DNA of 64,000 bases from Streptomyces sp. B93. Lineage in GTDB: Bacteria; Actinomycetota; Actinomycetes; Streptomycetales; Streptomycetaceae. The translations under genes were made by a program, and so were the position numbers. Numbering within the stretch: position 1 is the first letter of the stretch; the number at the start of each line of letters is the position of its first letter. The notes beneath the pieces were generated by a model. It worked only from the letters and a program-made list of their open reading frames with translations. It did not search any database and had not been told where the DNA came from. Shown piece after piece: positions 17,218-26,385 of this stretch. The DNA lies in the NCBI RefSeq assembly GCF_018070565.1, contig NZ_JAGPXL010000026.1, forward strand, positions 31,491 through 95,490, read 5' to 3'.

Positions 17218-17246
17218 GCGGGCCGGGCCACGGGCACCGGCCCGCT
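17217..17246. terminator. Bidirectional stem-loop terminator
   Basis: AGCGGGCCGG (17217-17226) pairs with CCGGCCCGCT (17237-17246) across a ten-base loop, in the short gap between the convergent stops at 17217 and 17249. Confidence 0.7.
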
Positions 17247-17248
17247 GG

Positions 17249-18391
17249 TCAGCCGCCCGTCACCGGGCGGGCGGCCGAGGGCTGGTTGCGCGTGGGGCGC
17301 TCGGCGTGCGGCGGGCGGCGGCTGCCCGCCGGGGTGATCGGGGTGCGTTCCGAACGGGCGGTGTGCGGGCCCGGCGCCAGGTACAGCGGCGGCCGGGTGG
17401 TCCGTACCGTCGACGGCAGGATGGCCTCCCGCACGGGTGCGGCCGGGTCGGACTCCGCCGTGGCCGCCTCGCCGCTCGCCGCCGCCGTCGTGGTGAGCAC
17501 GGCGGGAGCCGCACCCGCGGTCTCGGCACCGGTCACCGTGGCATCCGCGACCGCGGCACCCGTGACCGGCTCCGCGGTGGCCACGGCGACCGGCGCCGGG
17601 CGCGGGGCCGTCGAGAGGTCCGGGCGGCGGAGCGGCAGACGGTCGCGCTGGGCCAGGATCCAGGCCTCGGCGCGCGCGATCAGCGGCTCGCACCAGGGCA
17701 GGGCGAGCAGGATCAGCAGACCGGCGGCCCAGCCGAGGAGGACGTCGCTCAGCCAGTGCGTGCCGAGGTAGACCGTGGTCAGGCCCACGCTCAGGGACAG
17801 CACCGCCGACAGGGCCGACAGCCAGCGGCGGGCGCGCGGGGTGGAGGCCAGGTAGGCGAGGATGCCCCAGGTCACGACCGCGTTGGCGGTGTGGCCGGAG
17901 GGAAATATGTCGCTGCCGGCCTGGAACCAGTGCCACATCTCGTTGGAGCCGACGTCGGTCGCGTAGTGCGGACCCGAGCGGCCCAGGCCGTACTTCACGG
18001 CACCGACCGTGATGTTCAGCAGCAGCAGCGCCGCGCCGAAGGCCAGCAGCGGGCGCACCGTGTGCTGCCGCCAGGACCGCCAGCCGAGCCATGCGGCGAC
18101 CATCACGGCGGTCGGGCCGCGCTGGCCGAGGACCACCCAGTAGTCCAGGAAGGCGTGGATCTCCGGCCACTGCTGGTACGGCCGGAAGAGCATCGCCTGC
18201 CAGTCGAAGCGGACCAGCCACGAGGTGACCGCGACGGCCAGCACGATGGCGAGGTAGAAGGCGAGCGTCGCGCCGAAGAGCACCACCCGGTGCCGTGTCA
18301 TCCGCGGCACGTCGAGGACGGGCCGCACCGGTTCACGGTCCAGTCGGGCGAAGATCCGGTCGAGCCGGGTCAGCTTTGGTTCGGTACGCAC
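17249..18391 (-). CDS. PAP2 superfamily membrane phosphatase
   Basis: 380 residues. Five or six transmembrane helices occupy the first 235 residues. The three phosphatase motifs are visible: KYGLGRSGPH (variant of KX6RP), PSGHTAN with the catalytic His, and GTHWLSDV with the nucleophilic His. Substrates in this family are lipid phosphates or undecaprenyl diphosphate. A long Ala/Pro/Thr/Arg-rich C-terminal tail of about 140 residues has no domain and is probably disordered and cytoplasmic. The ATG at 18391 gives a short N-tail before the first helix. Confidence 0.85.
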   Translation of the reverse strand: MRTEPKLTRLDRIFARLDREPVRPVLDVPRMTRHRVVLFGATLAFYLAIVLAVAVTSWLVRFDWQAMLFRPYQQWPEIHAFLDYWVVLGQRGPTAVMVAAWLGWRSWRQHTVRPLLAFGAALLLLNITVGAVKYGLGRSGPHYATDVGSNEMWHWFQAGSDIFPSGHTANAVVTWGILAYLASTPRARRWLSALSAVLSLSVGLTTVYLGTHWLSDVLLGWAAGLLILLALPWCEPLIARAEAWILAQRDRLPLRRPDLSTAPRPAPVAVATAEPVTGAAVADATVTGAETAGAAPAVLTTTAAASGEAATAESDPAAPVREAILPSTVRTTRPPLYLAPGPHTARSERTPITPAGSRRPPHAERPTRNQPSAARPVTGG

Positions 18392-18631
18392 TCAATCGAC
18401 GTTACAGGGAGTGAGGTCACTTCCCCCGCGAATCACCGGGGTTGTAATGACGATGTGATGTGGCATTGCTCTCAGGGGGGCGTTTATTTCAGGGGTTTCC
18501 GTAATGCCCGGAGCCTCTTCCCCGCAATTCCTTTGATCATTCCATAGCCTGTGTTTTGGCTTGCTTTTAAGTGTGTTCACCGGGCCCTCGGGTGGAATTT
18601 CCCGGGTGCTCATCGTGGCGCCGTTCGCGGT

Positions 18632-19891
18632 TCACGGTGGACCGGAGCCGTTCAGCCAGAACGCGCCGTACAGCGCCGAGACCACCGCCGCACCGGCCAG
18701 CACCAGCGCCGACCTGCGCGGACGTGCCCGCGCCAGGGCGAGCGCCAGGGGCAGCAGCAGCGGGAAGGCGGGCAGCAGCAGCCGCGGTTTCGAGCCGAAG
18801 TAGCTGGACGCGCACAGGGCGAGACCGGTGACCACCCCCGCGTACACCAGGAGCGACAGGGGCTGGCGCTGCCGTACGCAGACGACATACAGCCATGGCA
18901 GCAAAGCCACTCCGACGACCAGCGCGACGCCCGCCAGGGCCGAGGGGAACGACGTGAACTTGTCGGCGACGAAGCGGGCGAAGGCGTAGCCGCCGTCGAA
19001 GCCGTTGCGCCAGCCCGCCTGGACGTCGAGGTAGCCGAGCGGGCCGAGGCCGGTGCGGTGGCCGACCCACAGGACGTACCCGGCGGCGCCGAGGGGCGCG
19101 AGCAGCATCCCGAGAGCGCGCGGCCAGATCGGCGCGCCGGCCGGGGGCGGGCCGGGGGAGGCGACGGGGGCGCGCTCGGCGGGGCGGGCGCCGGACGGTG
19201 CGGCGGCGCTCCGGGCTCCCCCGGACGGCGCAACGCCGGGGGCCCGGGCGTCCCGTACGAGCGACACGACGGCCGCCGTCCACACCGCCGCCACCACGGC
19301 CAGCCCCACCGGCCGGGTCAGACCCGCCAGCAGCGCGAGGGTGCCCGCGGCCACCCAGCGGCCGGTCAGCACGGCGTACAACGACCAGGCGGCCAGCGCG
19401 GTGAACAGCGACTCGCTGTACGCCATCGACTGGACGATCCCGACCGGCAGCACCGCCCACAGCAGCACCGCGCAGACCCCGGCCCGCCGCCCGTACAGGT
19501 GGTCCGCGACCGCGAAGATCCCCCAGGCGGCGGCGAGCGAGGAGAGCAGGGAGACGACGAAACCGGCGTCGGCGTACGACAGCGGGGTCAGCGCGTGTCC
19601 CAGCCGCTCCAGCCATGGCAGCAGCGGGAAGAAGGCCAGGTTGGAGTGGATGTCGCCGTTCGGCAGGCGCACCTCGTAGCCGTAGCCCAGCTCGGCGACC
19701 CTGGTGTACCAGAGGGCGTCCCAGCGGGCGGTCAGCAGGGTGTACGCGCTCTTGTCGCGCGCGGCGCTCCACCCGGCCAGGGCGAGCAGGCCCAGGGCGC
19801 GCACGGCGGCGTACCCGAGGAGGGCCGGGGCCGCCCGGCGCCAGGTGGGCGCGGACCCGGACGGGGCCACGCGCGTTTCAAGATCGGTCAC
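18632..19891 (-). CDS. Polytopic membrane glycosyltransferase (PIG-V/mannosyltransferase-like)
   Basis: About 419 residues with nine or more hydrophobic helices. Near the N-terminus ARWDALWYTRVAELGY matches the RWD-x-x-WY element of PIG-V-type GT-C mannosyltransferases, followed by FFPLLPWLER and a YSESLF segment typical of the family; these enzymes use polyprenyl-phosphate sugars on the outer face of the membrane. A Pro/Ala/Gly-rich loop divides the protein at about residues 200-240. I use the GTG at 19891; an ATG at 19975 would add 28 unconvincing residues. The sugar and acceptor are unknown. Confidence 0.7.
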   Translation of the reverse strand: MTDLETRVAPSGSAPTWRRAAPALLGYAAVRALGLLALAGWSAARDKSAYTLLTARWDALWYTRVAELGYGYEVRLPNGDIHSNLAFFPLLPWLERLGHALTPLSYADAGFVVSLLSSLAAAWGIFAVADHLYGRRAGVCAVLLWAVLPVGIVQSMAYSESLFTALAAWSLYAVLTGRWVAAGTLALLAGLTRPVGLAVVAAVWTAAVVSLVRDARAPGVAPSGGARSAAAPSGARPAERAPVASPGPPPAGAPIWPRALGMLLAPLGAAGYVLWVGHRTGLGPLGYLDVQAGWRNGFDGGYAFARFVADKFTSFPSALAGVALVVGVALLPWLYVVCVRQRQPLSLLVYAGVVTGLALCASSYFGSKPRLLLPAFPLLLPLALALARARPRRSALVLAGAAVVSALYGAFWLNGSGPP

Positions 19892-20163
19892 GGGCTCGAT
19901 TATCGGCTGAACGGCGCGGCCGGCGGACCGGGGCGGTGCCGGGGCCCCGGTGTGCGCACAAGCGGAGTGGCGCACGCCACATCGTTCCGCCGGAAGTGTG
20001 AGAGATCCGCCACGTGACCCCGCCGCGAACTCGCGTACGCTGACGTGTCACTCGCCGTTCGCCTGCGAGAGCCGGGGACACCGCTCCTCTCCGGCCGAGT
20101 CGCGGGGAGTCCCCGCCCCGTGAGCCCGCCGAACGCGAGGGATCATCTGGGAGGTACGTGTAC

Positions 20164-21768
20164 ATGTCCGGGACGACCTCGGCCGCCGCCACCGGGCCGC
20201 GCCGTCGGGCGGCCGGGGCCGGTGCCAACCGCTGGGTCGTTCTCGTCGTCCTGTGCACCAGCCTGCTGCTGGTCGCGGTCGACGCCACCGTGCTGCACGT
20301 GGCGGTCCCCGCCGTCACCGAGGACCTCAAGCCCGGCGCGATGGAGCTGCTCTGGATCGTCGACGTCTACCCGCTGGTCTGCGCCTCGCTGCTGATCCTG
20401 TTCGGCACGCTCGGCGACCGGGTGGGCCGCAGACGGATCCTGCTCCTCGGCTACGCGCTGTTCGGTGTGGCCTCCGCGCTCGCGGCCTTCGCCGACACCC
20501 CGCGGGTGCTGATCCTGGCGCGGGCGCTGCTCGGGGTCGGCGGCGCGATGATCATGCCCGCGACCCTCTCCATCCTGCGGCAGGTCTTCCCCGACCGGCG
20601 GGAGCGGGCGCTGGCGATCGGTGTGTGGAGCGCGGTCGCCGCGGTCGGCGCGGCGGTCGGACCGCTGCTCGGCGGCTTCCTGCTGGAGCACTTCTGGTGG
20701 GGTTCGGTCTTCCTGGTCAACATTCCGCTGATGCTGGTCAGCCTGCCCGTGGGACGGCTGCTGCTGCCCGAGTCGACCGGTGAGGGCGACGGGCCCTGGG
20801 ACGTGGTCGGCGCCCTGATGGCGGCGGCCGGGCTCTTCGGCATGGTCCTCGGGGTGAAGCGGCTCGGCGGCGGCGAGGCGGTGGCCAGCCCGTTCACGGT
20901 GTTGCCGCTGCTGCTCGGCGCCGGGCTCCTGGTGCGGTTCGTACGGCGGCAGCGGCGGCGTCGGCATCCGCTGGTGGACCTGCGGATGTTCGCCCGTCCG
21001 GCGTTCAGCACGTCCGTCGGGTGCATCGTGCTGGCGATGCTCGCGCTGGTGGGCCTCGAACTGATCGCCGCGCAGTACCTGCAACTGGTGCTCGGGCTCT
21101 CGCCGCTCGAGACCGGGCTTCGGCTGCTGCCGCTGACCATCGCGGCGATGGCGGCGGGGCTGGCTGGGGCGCGGATGCTGCGGCGGTTCGGGCCGCGCCG
21201 GATGGTGTGCTTCGGGTTCTGTCTGACGGCGGGCGCGGTGGTGCTGCTGACCGCGCTGGGACGGCAGGACGAGCCCGCGCTGATGCTGTCCGGGTTCGTG
21301 CTGCTCGGCTTCGGTCTGGAGACGACGCTGTTCGGGGCGTACGAGTCGATGCTGAGCGAGGCGCCGCCCGAGCAGGCGGGCGGGGCGGCGGCGATCGGCG
21401 AGACGTCGTACCAGCTGGGCGCGGGCATCGGTATCGCGCTGCTCGGCAGCGTGATGAACGCGGCGTACGCGCCGGGCGTGCGGGCGGTGCCCGGGGTGCC
21501 GGAGTCGGCGTCCGGGGACGCCGGGCACTCGCTCGGGGAGGCGTACGAGGTGGCCGCGCGGCTCGGGGGGCCGGCGGGGGAGAGCCTGCGCCAGGTGGCG
21601 CGGGACTGCTTCGTGCACGGGCTGCATGTGACGCTGCTGGTGAGCGCGGGTTTGTTGCTGCTGGGGGCGGTGATGGCGTTGCGGTTGCCGCGGGTGATGC
21701 ACTGCGAGCAGGCGGTCGTGGACGTGCCCGCGCAGCGGGGGGCCGAGAAGTCCCGCGTCTCCGCGTGA
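20164..21768 (+). CDS. MFS drug exporter, DHA2 (14-TM) family
   Basis: 534 residues with about 14 transmembrane helices, resembling QacA/SmvA multidrug exporters. Motif A appears as FGTLGDRVGRRRILL, and the family motif C as GVWSAVAAVGAAVGPLLGG. The DATVLHVAVPAVTEDL opening is typical of DHA2 proteins. GGGAGG at 20149-20154 favours the ATG at 20164 (nine-base spacing) over the GTG at 20158. No adjacent TetR gene is present, so neither the substrate nor the regulator can be inferred from context. Confidence 0.88.
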   Translation: MSGTTSAAATGPRRRAAGAGANRWVVLVVLCTSLLLVAVDATVLHVAVPAVTEDLKPGAMELLWIVDVYPLVCASLLILFGTLGDRVGRRRILLLGYALFGVASALAAFADTPRVLILARALLGVGGAMIMPATLSILRQVFPDRRERALAIGVWSAVAAVGAAVGPLLGGFLLEHFWWGSVFLVNIPLMLVSLPVGRLLLPESTGEGDGPWDVVGALMAAAGLFGMVLGVKRLGGGEAVASPFTVLPLLLGAGLLVRFVRRQRRRRHPLVDLRMFARPAFSTSVGCIVLAMLALVGLELIAAQYLQLVLGLSPLETGLRLLPLTIAAMAAGLAGARMLRRFGPRRMVCFGFCLTAGAVVLLTALGRQDEPALMLSGFVLLGFGLETTLFGAYESMLSEAPPEQAGGAAAIGETSYQLGAGIGIALLGSVMNAAYAPGVRAVPGVPESASGDAGHSLGEAYEVAARLGGPAGESLRQVARDCFVHGLHVTLLVSAGLLLLGAVMALRLPRVMHCEQAVVDVPAQRGAEKSRVSA

Positions 21769-21896
21769 GCGTCGGGGGTTTCCCACCCCACCCACCTGCT
21801 CGCCGTCGGTCGGCGGGTGGACGTGCGGGAGCGTGCCCCGTAGCGTCGGCCTGAACAGTCCCGGTTAGCAGTGCTAGTTTGAGTCGGAGGGTCTCC

Positions 21897-23084
21897 GTGT
21901 CGTCCTCGAAGTTGCCCCCGTTCGACCCCGGCGATCCGCTGGGCATCGACGATCTGCTCGGCCCCGAGGACCTCGGCGTCCGGGACACCGTGCGGCGCTG
22001 GGCCGCGGACCGGGTGCTGCCGTACGTCGCCGAGTGGTACGAGAAGGGCGAGCTGCCGGTCATCAGGGAGCTGGCGAAGGAGCTGGGCGGCATCGGCGCG
22101 CTCGGCATGTCGCTCAGCGGCTACGGCTGCGCGGGGGCCAGCGCGGTGCAGTACGGGCTCGCCTGTCTGGAGCTGGAGGCGGCCGACTCCGGCATCCGTT
22201 CGCTGGTGTCGGTGCAGGGCTCCCTCGCCATGTACGCCATCCACCGCTTCGGCAGCGAGGAGCAGAAGCAGCGGTGGCTGCCCGGCATGGCCGCCGGTGA
22301 ACTGATCGGCTGCTTCGGCCTCACCGAGCCCGACCACGGCTCCGACCCCGCCTCGATGCGCACCCACGCCCGGCGCGACGGCGCCGACTGGGTCCTGAGC
22401 GGCCGCAAGATGTGGATCACCAACGGCTCCGTCGCCGCCGTCGCGGTCGTCTGGGCGCAGACCGACGACGGCATCCGCGGCTTCGTCGTGCCCACCGACA
22501 GCCCCGGGTTCTCCGCGCCCGAGATCAAGCACAAGTGGTCGCTGCGGGCCAGCGTCACCAGCGAGCTGGTGCTGGACGACGTACGGCTGCCCGCCGACGC
22601 CGTGCTGCCCGAGGCGACCGGGCTGCGCGGGCCGCTCAGCTGTCTGTCGCACGCCCGGTACGGGATCGTGTGGGGCGCCATGGGCGCGGCGCGCAGCTGT
22701 CTGGAGTCGGCCGTCGACTACGCGAAGTCGCGGGAGCAGTTCGGGCGGCCCATCGGCGGCTTTCAGCTCACCCAGGCCAAGCTCGCCGACATGGCGGTGG
22801 AACTGCACAAGGGGATTCTGCTCGCCCACCATCTGGGGCGGCGGATGGACGCCGGCCGCCTGCGTCCCGAGCAGGTCAGCTTCGGCAAGCTCAACAACGT
22901 GCGCGAGGCCATCGACATCTGCCGTACGGCCCGGACGGTCCTCGGCGCCAACGGGATCTCACTGGAGTACCCCGTGATGCGTCATGCGACCAACCTCGAA
23001 TCGGTGCTCACCTACGAGGGCACCGTCGAGATGCACCAGCTGGTGCTGGGCAAGGCGCTCACCGGACTGGACGCCTTCCGGTAA
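21897..23084 (+). CDS. Acyl-CoA dehydrogenase, glutaryl-CoA dehydrogenase-like
   Basis: 395 residues, an FAD flavoprotein. The GCDH-type features are RSLVSVQGSLAMYAIHRFGSEEQK in the middle domain (read in two parts), CFGLTEPDHGSDP, and the catalytic glutamate in LTYEGTVEMHQLVLG near the C-terminus, at the place of Glu370 in human GCDH. This suggests oxidation (and perhaps decarboxylation) of glutaryl-CoA in lysine or tryptophan breakdown. GGAGGG at 21886-21891 fixes the GTG at 21897 rather than the TTG at 21879. It converges on sflA with a terminator between. Confidence 0.88.
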   Translation: MSSSKLPPFDPGDPLGIDDLLGPEDLGVRDTVRRWAADRVLPYVAEWYEKGELPVIRELAKELGGIGALGMSLSGYGCAGASAVQYGLACLELEAADSGIRSLVSVQGSLAMYAIHRFGSEEQKQRWLPGMAAGELIGCFGLTEPDHGSDPASMRTHARRDGADWVLSGRKMWITNGSVAAVAVVWAQTDDGIRGFVVPTDSPGFSAPEIKHKWSLRASVTSELVLDDVRLPADAVLPEATGLRGPLSCLSHARYGIVWGAMGAARSCLESAVDYAKSREQFGRPIGGFQLTQAKLADMAVELHKGILLAHHLGRRMDAGRLRPEQVSFGKLNNVREAIDICRTARTVLGANGISLEYPVMRHATNLESVLTYEGTVEMHQLVLGKALTGLDAFR

Positions 23085-23104
23085 GGCCGGGGGAGAGCGG
23101 GTGG

Positions 23105-23133
23105 GGCAGGGCCGGTGTGACGTCGGCCCTGCC
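23105..23133. terminator. Bidirectional stem-loop terminator
   Basis: GGCAGGGCCG (23105-23114) pairs with CGGCCCTGCC (23124-23133); it lies between the convergent stops of the acyl-CoA dehydrogenase and sflA genes. Confidence 0.7.
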
Positions 23134-23571
23134 TCAGCTCTGGTTGTAGAAGCCGTCCGCCCGGTGTGCGGCCGGTTCGCCGCTGATGACCTCCGTGTTG
23201 GCGGGCGACAGCAGGAACACCCGGTTGGAGACCCGCTCGATCGAACCCCGCAGCCCGAAGATCAGCCCGGCCGCGAAGTCCACCACGCGCTTGGCGTCGG
23301 CGGCCTCCATGGCCGTGAGGTTCATGATGACCGGGACACCGTCCCGGAACAGCTCGCCGATGGCACGCGCGTCCCGGAAGCTGTCCGGGGTCACCGTGCC
23401 GATCCGGCGGCCTCTCTCCTCGGCCGTGTCCGTGGCCACCTTCACCCGCGGGTCGGTGACCCAGGCGTCCCCGGTCTCGTTCCCCTCGGAGTAGTCGTCG
23501 TCGTAGTAGCGCTCGTCATCGTTGTCGTCGACGAGGCCGAGCCACGCACTCGCCTTGCGCACCGATCCCAT
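23134..23571 (-). CDS. sflA: SepF-like protein SflA
   Basis: 145 residues. The N-terminus is a conserved amphipathic-like MGSVRKASAWLGLVDD followed by an acidic, Tyr/Asp-rich linker. The SepF (DUF552) domain spans about 55-130 (PDSFRDARAIGELFRDGVPV, MNLTAMEAADAKRVVDFAAGL), the fold that lets SepF form rings and bind the FtsZ tail. In S. coelicolor the SepF paralogue at the same place (SCO1749) has been named SflA and reported to affect FtsZ and DivIVA placement during germination; I assign the name by similarity and synteny. It is divergent from the DUF5685 gene. Confidence 0.82.
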   Translation of the reverse strand: MGSVRKASAWLGLVDDNDDERYYDDDYSEGNETGDAWVTDPRVKVATDTAEERGRRIGTVTPDSFRDARAIGELFRDGVPVIMNLTAMEAADAKRVVDFAAGLIFGLRGSIERVSNRVFLLSPANTEVISGEPAAHRADGFYNQS

Positions 23572-23937
23572 GGACGCCTCCTCTCACAGCGGTCTTTCGT
23601 GCCTTCCGCATCCCTATGGTCATCCATGATGCGGACGTCGCGCCAAGTGGATAGACGCCGCGCGGGGGGTTTGTGACGGTACTGGTGCACAGCGAATCCG
23701 TCGAGAGTCCAAGTCCCCCAAGGGTCGTTCCGCAAACGGCTGCTGACTGTGAGTGAAATATGACTCTTCCCCGCGTCCGGGTGATGAGCGGTGCGTAAGA
23801 GTGAACGAAACCGTGCCAGGAGCGGGACAGAAGAGATGACGGTCGGTCGATAGGATTCGGTCGCTCAAAGGGAGGACGCGGTCCTGCGCATCCTGGCTGA
23901 CCGCGGGGGATCACGGGGGATCACGGGGGGAATCGTC
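23572..23937. other. Divergent intergenic region between sflA and the DUF5685 gene
   Basis: 366 bases without a supported gene. A TAGGAT -10-like box is at 23851-23856 for the rightward gene, but no convincing -35 precedes it. Just before the GTG at 23938 the ten-base unit GATCACGGGG is repeated in tandem (about 23909-23930). The centre (23650-23800) is relatively A/T-rich, suiting promoters in both directions. Confidence 0.5.
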
Positions 23938-25098
23938 GTGTTCGGAATAGTCAGGCCCTGCCGTCATCGGCTCGGTGAGCGGCTGAGCGCCGAGTGGCTG
24001 GCGCACCTGTGCGGGCTCTGTCTCGCGCTGCGCCGCGACCACGGGCAGCTCGCCCGGGTGGTGACCAATTACGACGGGCTGCTCGTCTCCGTACTGACGG
24101 AGGCTCAGGCCCCGCGCTCCACGGACGGACGGCGTACGGCGGGGCCGTGCCCGTTGCGCGGGATGCGCACCGCGTCCGTCGCCCGGGGGGAGGGGGCGCG
24201 GCTCGCGGCGGCGGTATCGCTGGTGCTCGCCTCGGCCAAGGTGCGCGACCACGTCGCCGACGGCGACGGACTGCTGGCCCGGGCCCCGGTGGCGCTCGCC
24301 GCGCGCCGGGTCGCCGACGGCTGGGGGCGCGCGGGCGCCCGGAGCGGGTCCGCGGTCGGGTTCGACACCGCGCTGCTGGTGGACGCCGTGGACCGGCAGG
24401 CCGGGGTGGAGGCGCTGGCCGGGCCCGGCACCCCGGTGCTGGCCGTCACCGAGCCGACCGAGACGGCCACCGCGGCGGCCTTCGCGCACACCGCCGTGCT
24501 CGCCGGACGGCCGGGCAACGCCGAGCCGCTCGCCGAGGCCGGCCGGCTGTTCGGGCGGCTGGCGCATCTGCTGGACGCCGTGGAGGACCGGGAGGCCGAC
24601 GCCGCGTCGGGCGCCTGGAACCCGCTCACCGCCACCGGGACCCCGCTCACCGAGGCGCGACGGCTCGCCGACGACGCCGTGCACGGCATCCGGCTCGCGC
24701 TCGACGAGGCCGAGTTCACGGACGGGCGGCTGACACACCGGCTGCTCGTGCACGAGCTGCCCGCCTCCGTCGACCGCGCCTTCGGTACGTCCGCCACCTG
24801 CGCCCACGGTGCCCCGGGGCCGTACGCCCCGCCCGGCGGCCCCGGCGGCCCCGGTGGTCCGCTGCCGCCCGAGCCGCCGCGCGGCAACCGGCGTGGGCTG
24901 CTCGCGGGCTGCGCGGTGTGGATGGGGCTGGCGTGTACGTGCCAGATGTGCTGCGGGGAGTACTCCAGCCCGTGGACGGGGGAGCGCAAGGAAGGGCTGT
25001 GCCAGCGCCACGGCGACAACTGCTGTGACTGCTGCGACTGCTGCAACTGCTGCGGGGACGGCTGCAACTGCTGCGACGGCTGCGGCTGCGACTGCTGA
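23938..25098 (+). CDS. DUF5685 family protein with cysteine-rich C-terminal tail
   Basis: 386 residues, function unknown. The N-terminus carries the family hallmarks MFGIVRPC and, about 17 residues on, a CGLC pair, then VTNYDGLLVSVL; this fits DUF5685, found in actinobacteria and Firmicutes. The helical body runs to about residue 285. After a Gly/Pro linker, the last 70 residues hold about 20 cysteines, 14 of them in the final 26 residues as CC-D, CC-N and C-G-C units with Asp, Asn and Gly between. Such a tail could bind metal or be modified. GTG start preceded by a G-rich ribosome site; a strong terminator follows. Confidence 0.75.
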   Translation: MFGIVRPCRHRLGERLSAEWLAHLCGLCLALRRDHGQLARVVTNYDGLLVSVLTEAQAPRSTDGRRTAGPCPLRGMRTASVARGEGARLAAAVSLVLASAKVRDHVADGDGLLARAPVALAARRVADGWGRAGARSGSAVGFDTALLVDAVDRQAGVEALAGPGTPVLAVTEPTETATAAAFAHTAVLAGRPGNAEPLAEAGRLFGRLAHLLDAVEDREADAASGAWNPLTATGTPLTEARRLADDAVHGIRLALDEAEFTDGRLTHRLLVHELPASVDRAFGTSATCAHGAPGPYAPPGGPGGPGGPLPPEPPRGNRRGLLAGCAVWMGLACTCQMCCGEYSSPWTGERKEGLCQRHGDNCCDCCDCCNCCGDGCNCCDGCGCDC

Positions 25099-25482
25099 CG
25101 GGGGTTCGGCGGCGGCTGTCGCCGGGATGTCCGGAGGGTTGCGTTCCGGACATCCCCCGGTGTCGCGTGGGGACGGCGGGGCGGAGTCGTACGGGAGTGG
25201 AGCGCGAGCCTCCGGTGGAGGTGTGACCTCGGGTTCGGCGGTGCGCTGACGGGGTGACAGGGGGCCGTCACGGGCGGGGTTTTGCCCGGCCGTCATGCGG
25301 GCAGCGCACAGGCCGGCGGCCGAAAGGTGCCCTTGCGCCGACCGTCCGTTCGGCCGAATACTCCCCCACAGCGCTTGTCAGGGGCACGTCGTGTTCGGAA
25401 TCCGGACGATCGCGCCCCCGACTGCGCCTCACGGGCCCCGACCCCACGCGGGCCCCCTACTTCCCATGTGGAGGAACGAAAA
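25099..25482. other. Intergenic region upstream of the first streptogrisin-like gene
   Basis: 384 bases. The left part holds the terminator at 25124-25156. The remainder is the presumed promoter and leader of the protease gene and shows no further gene I can support; GGAGG at 25470-25474 is the ribosome site for the GTG at 25483. Confidence 0.5.
25124..25156 (+). terminator. Strong intrinsic terminator hairpin
   Basis: GGGATGTCCGGA (25124-25135) is the exact reverse complement of TCCGGACATCCC (25145-25156), 12-bp arms around a nine-base loop, 26 bases after the DUF5685 stop. Confidence 0.75.
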
Positions 25483-26385
25483 GTGAGGATCAAGCGCACC
25501 ACCCCCCGCAGCGGCATATCGAGACGGACCCGGCTGATCGCCGTATCCACCGGACTCGTGGCCGCGGCAGCGATCGCGGTCCCCAGCGCGAACGCGAGTG
25601 ACGTCACCACGTTCAGTGCCAACCAGCTCAACAAGGCGGGCGACGCGGTGCTCAAGGCGGACATCCCCGGCACCGCCTGGGCCGTCGACGCGAAGACCAA
25701 CCGGGTCGTCGTCACCGTCGACAGCACGGTCTCGCAGGCCGAGATCGCCGAGATCAAGGAACAGGCCGGCGCCAACTCCGGGGCGATCACCGTCAAGCGC
25801 ACCCCGGGCAAGTTCAACAAGCTGATCCAGGGCGGCGACGCCATCTACGCGAGCAGCTGGCGCTGCTCCCTCGGCTTCAACGTCCAGAGCAGCAGCGGCA
25901 CGCAGTACTTCCTGACCGCCGGTCACTGCACGGACGGCGCGGGCACCTGGTACTCCAACTCGTCCCGCACCACCGCCATCGGGTCGACCGCGGGCTCCAG
26001 CTTCCCCGGCAACGACTACGGCATCGTGCGCTACACCGGGTCCGTCAGCCGTCCCGGCACCGCCAACGGGGTGGACATCGTCCGCGCGGCCACGCCCGCC
26101 GTGGGCACCACCGTCATCCGCGACGGCTCCACCACCGGTACGCACAGCGGCCGGGTCACCGCCCTCAACGCCACCGTCAACTACGGCGGCGGCGACATCG
26201 TGAGCGGCCTGATCCAGACCACGGTCTGCGCCGAGCCCGGCGACTCCGGCGGCCCGCTGTACGGCAGCAACGGCACCGCCTACGGTCTGACCTCCGGCGG
26301 CAGCGGCAACTGCTCCTCCGGCGGCACGACCTTCTTCCAGCCCGTGACGGAGGCCCTGAGCGCCTACGGCGTCAGCGTCTACTAG
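25483..26385 (+). CDS. sprB: Streptogrisin B-like secreted serine protease (S1E)
   Basis: 300-residue prepro-protease of the alpha-lytic/streptogrisin type. The signal peptide (about 1-38, ending ANAS) is followed by a short alpha-lytic type pro-region that folds the enzyme, and then the mature domain from about residue 112 (GGDAIYASSWRCSLGFNV). The catalytic triad is His in TAGHC, Asp in NDYGIV and Ser in GDSGGP. The C-terminus FFQPVTEALSAYGVSVY is the same as remembered for S. griseus SGPB. GTG start, GGAGG eight bases upstream. A related protease follows. Confidence 0.92.
   Translation: MRIKRTTPRSGISRRTRLIAVSTGLVAAAAIAVPSANASDVTTFSANQLNKAGDAVLKADIPGTAWAVDAKTNRVVVTVDSTVSQAEIAEIKEQAGANSGAITVKRTPGKFNKLIQGGDAIYASSWRCSLGFNVQSSSGTQYFLTAGHCTDGAGTWYSNSSRTTAIGSTAGSSFPGNDYGIVRYTGSVSRPGTANGVDIVRAATPAVGTTVIRDGSTTGTHSGRVTALNATVNYGGGDIVSGLIQTTVCAEPGDSGGPLYGSNGTAYGLTSGGSGNCSSGGTTFFQPVTEALSAYGVSVY

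Noticed and set aside
18392..18613. 73-codon minus-strand frame in the gap between the PAP2 and glycosyltransferase genes
   Set aside because: Codons such as AAA, CTA, ATA and AGA are frequent and third-position GC is about half, unlike genuine genes here; no ribosome site. The gap simply has lower GC.
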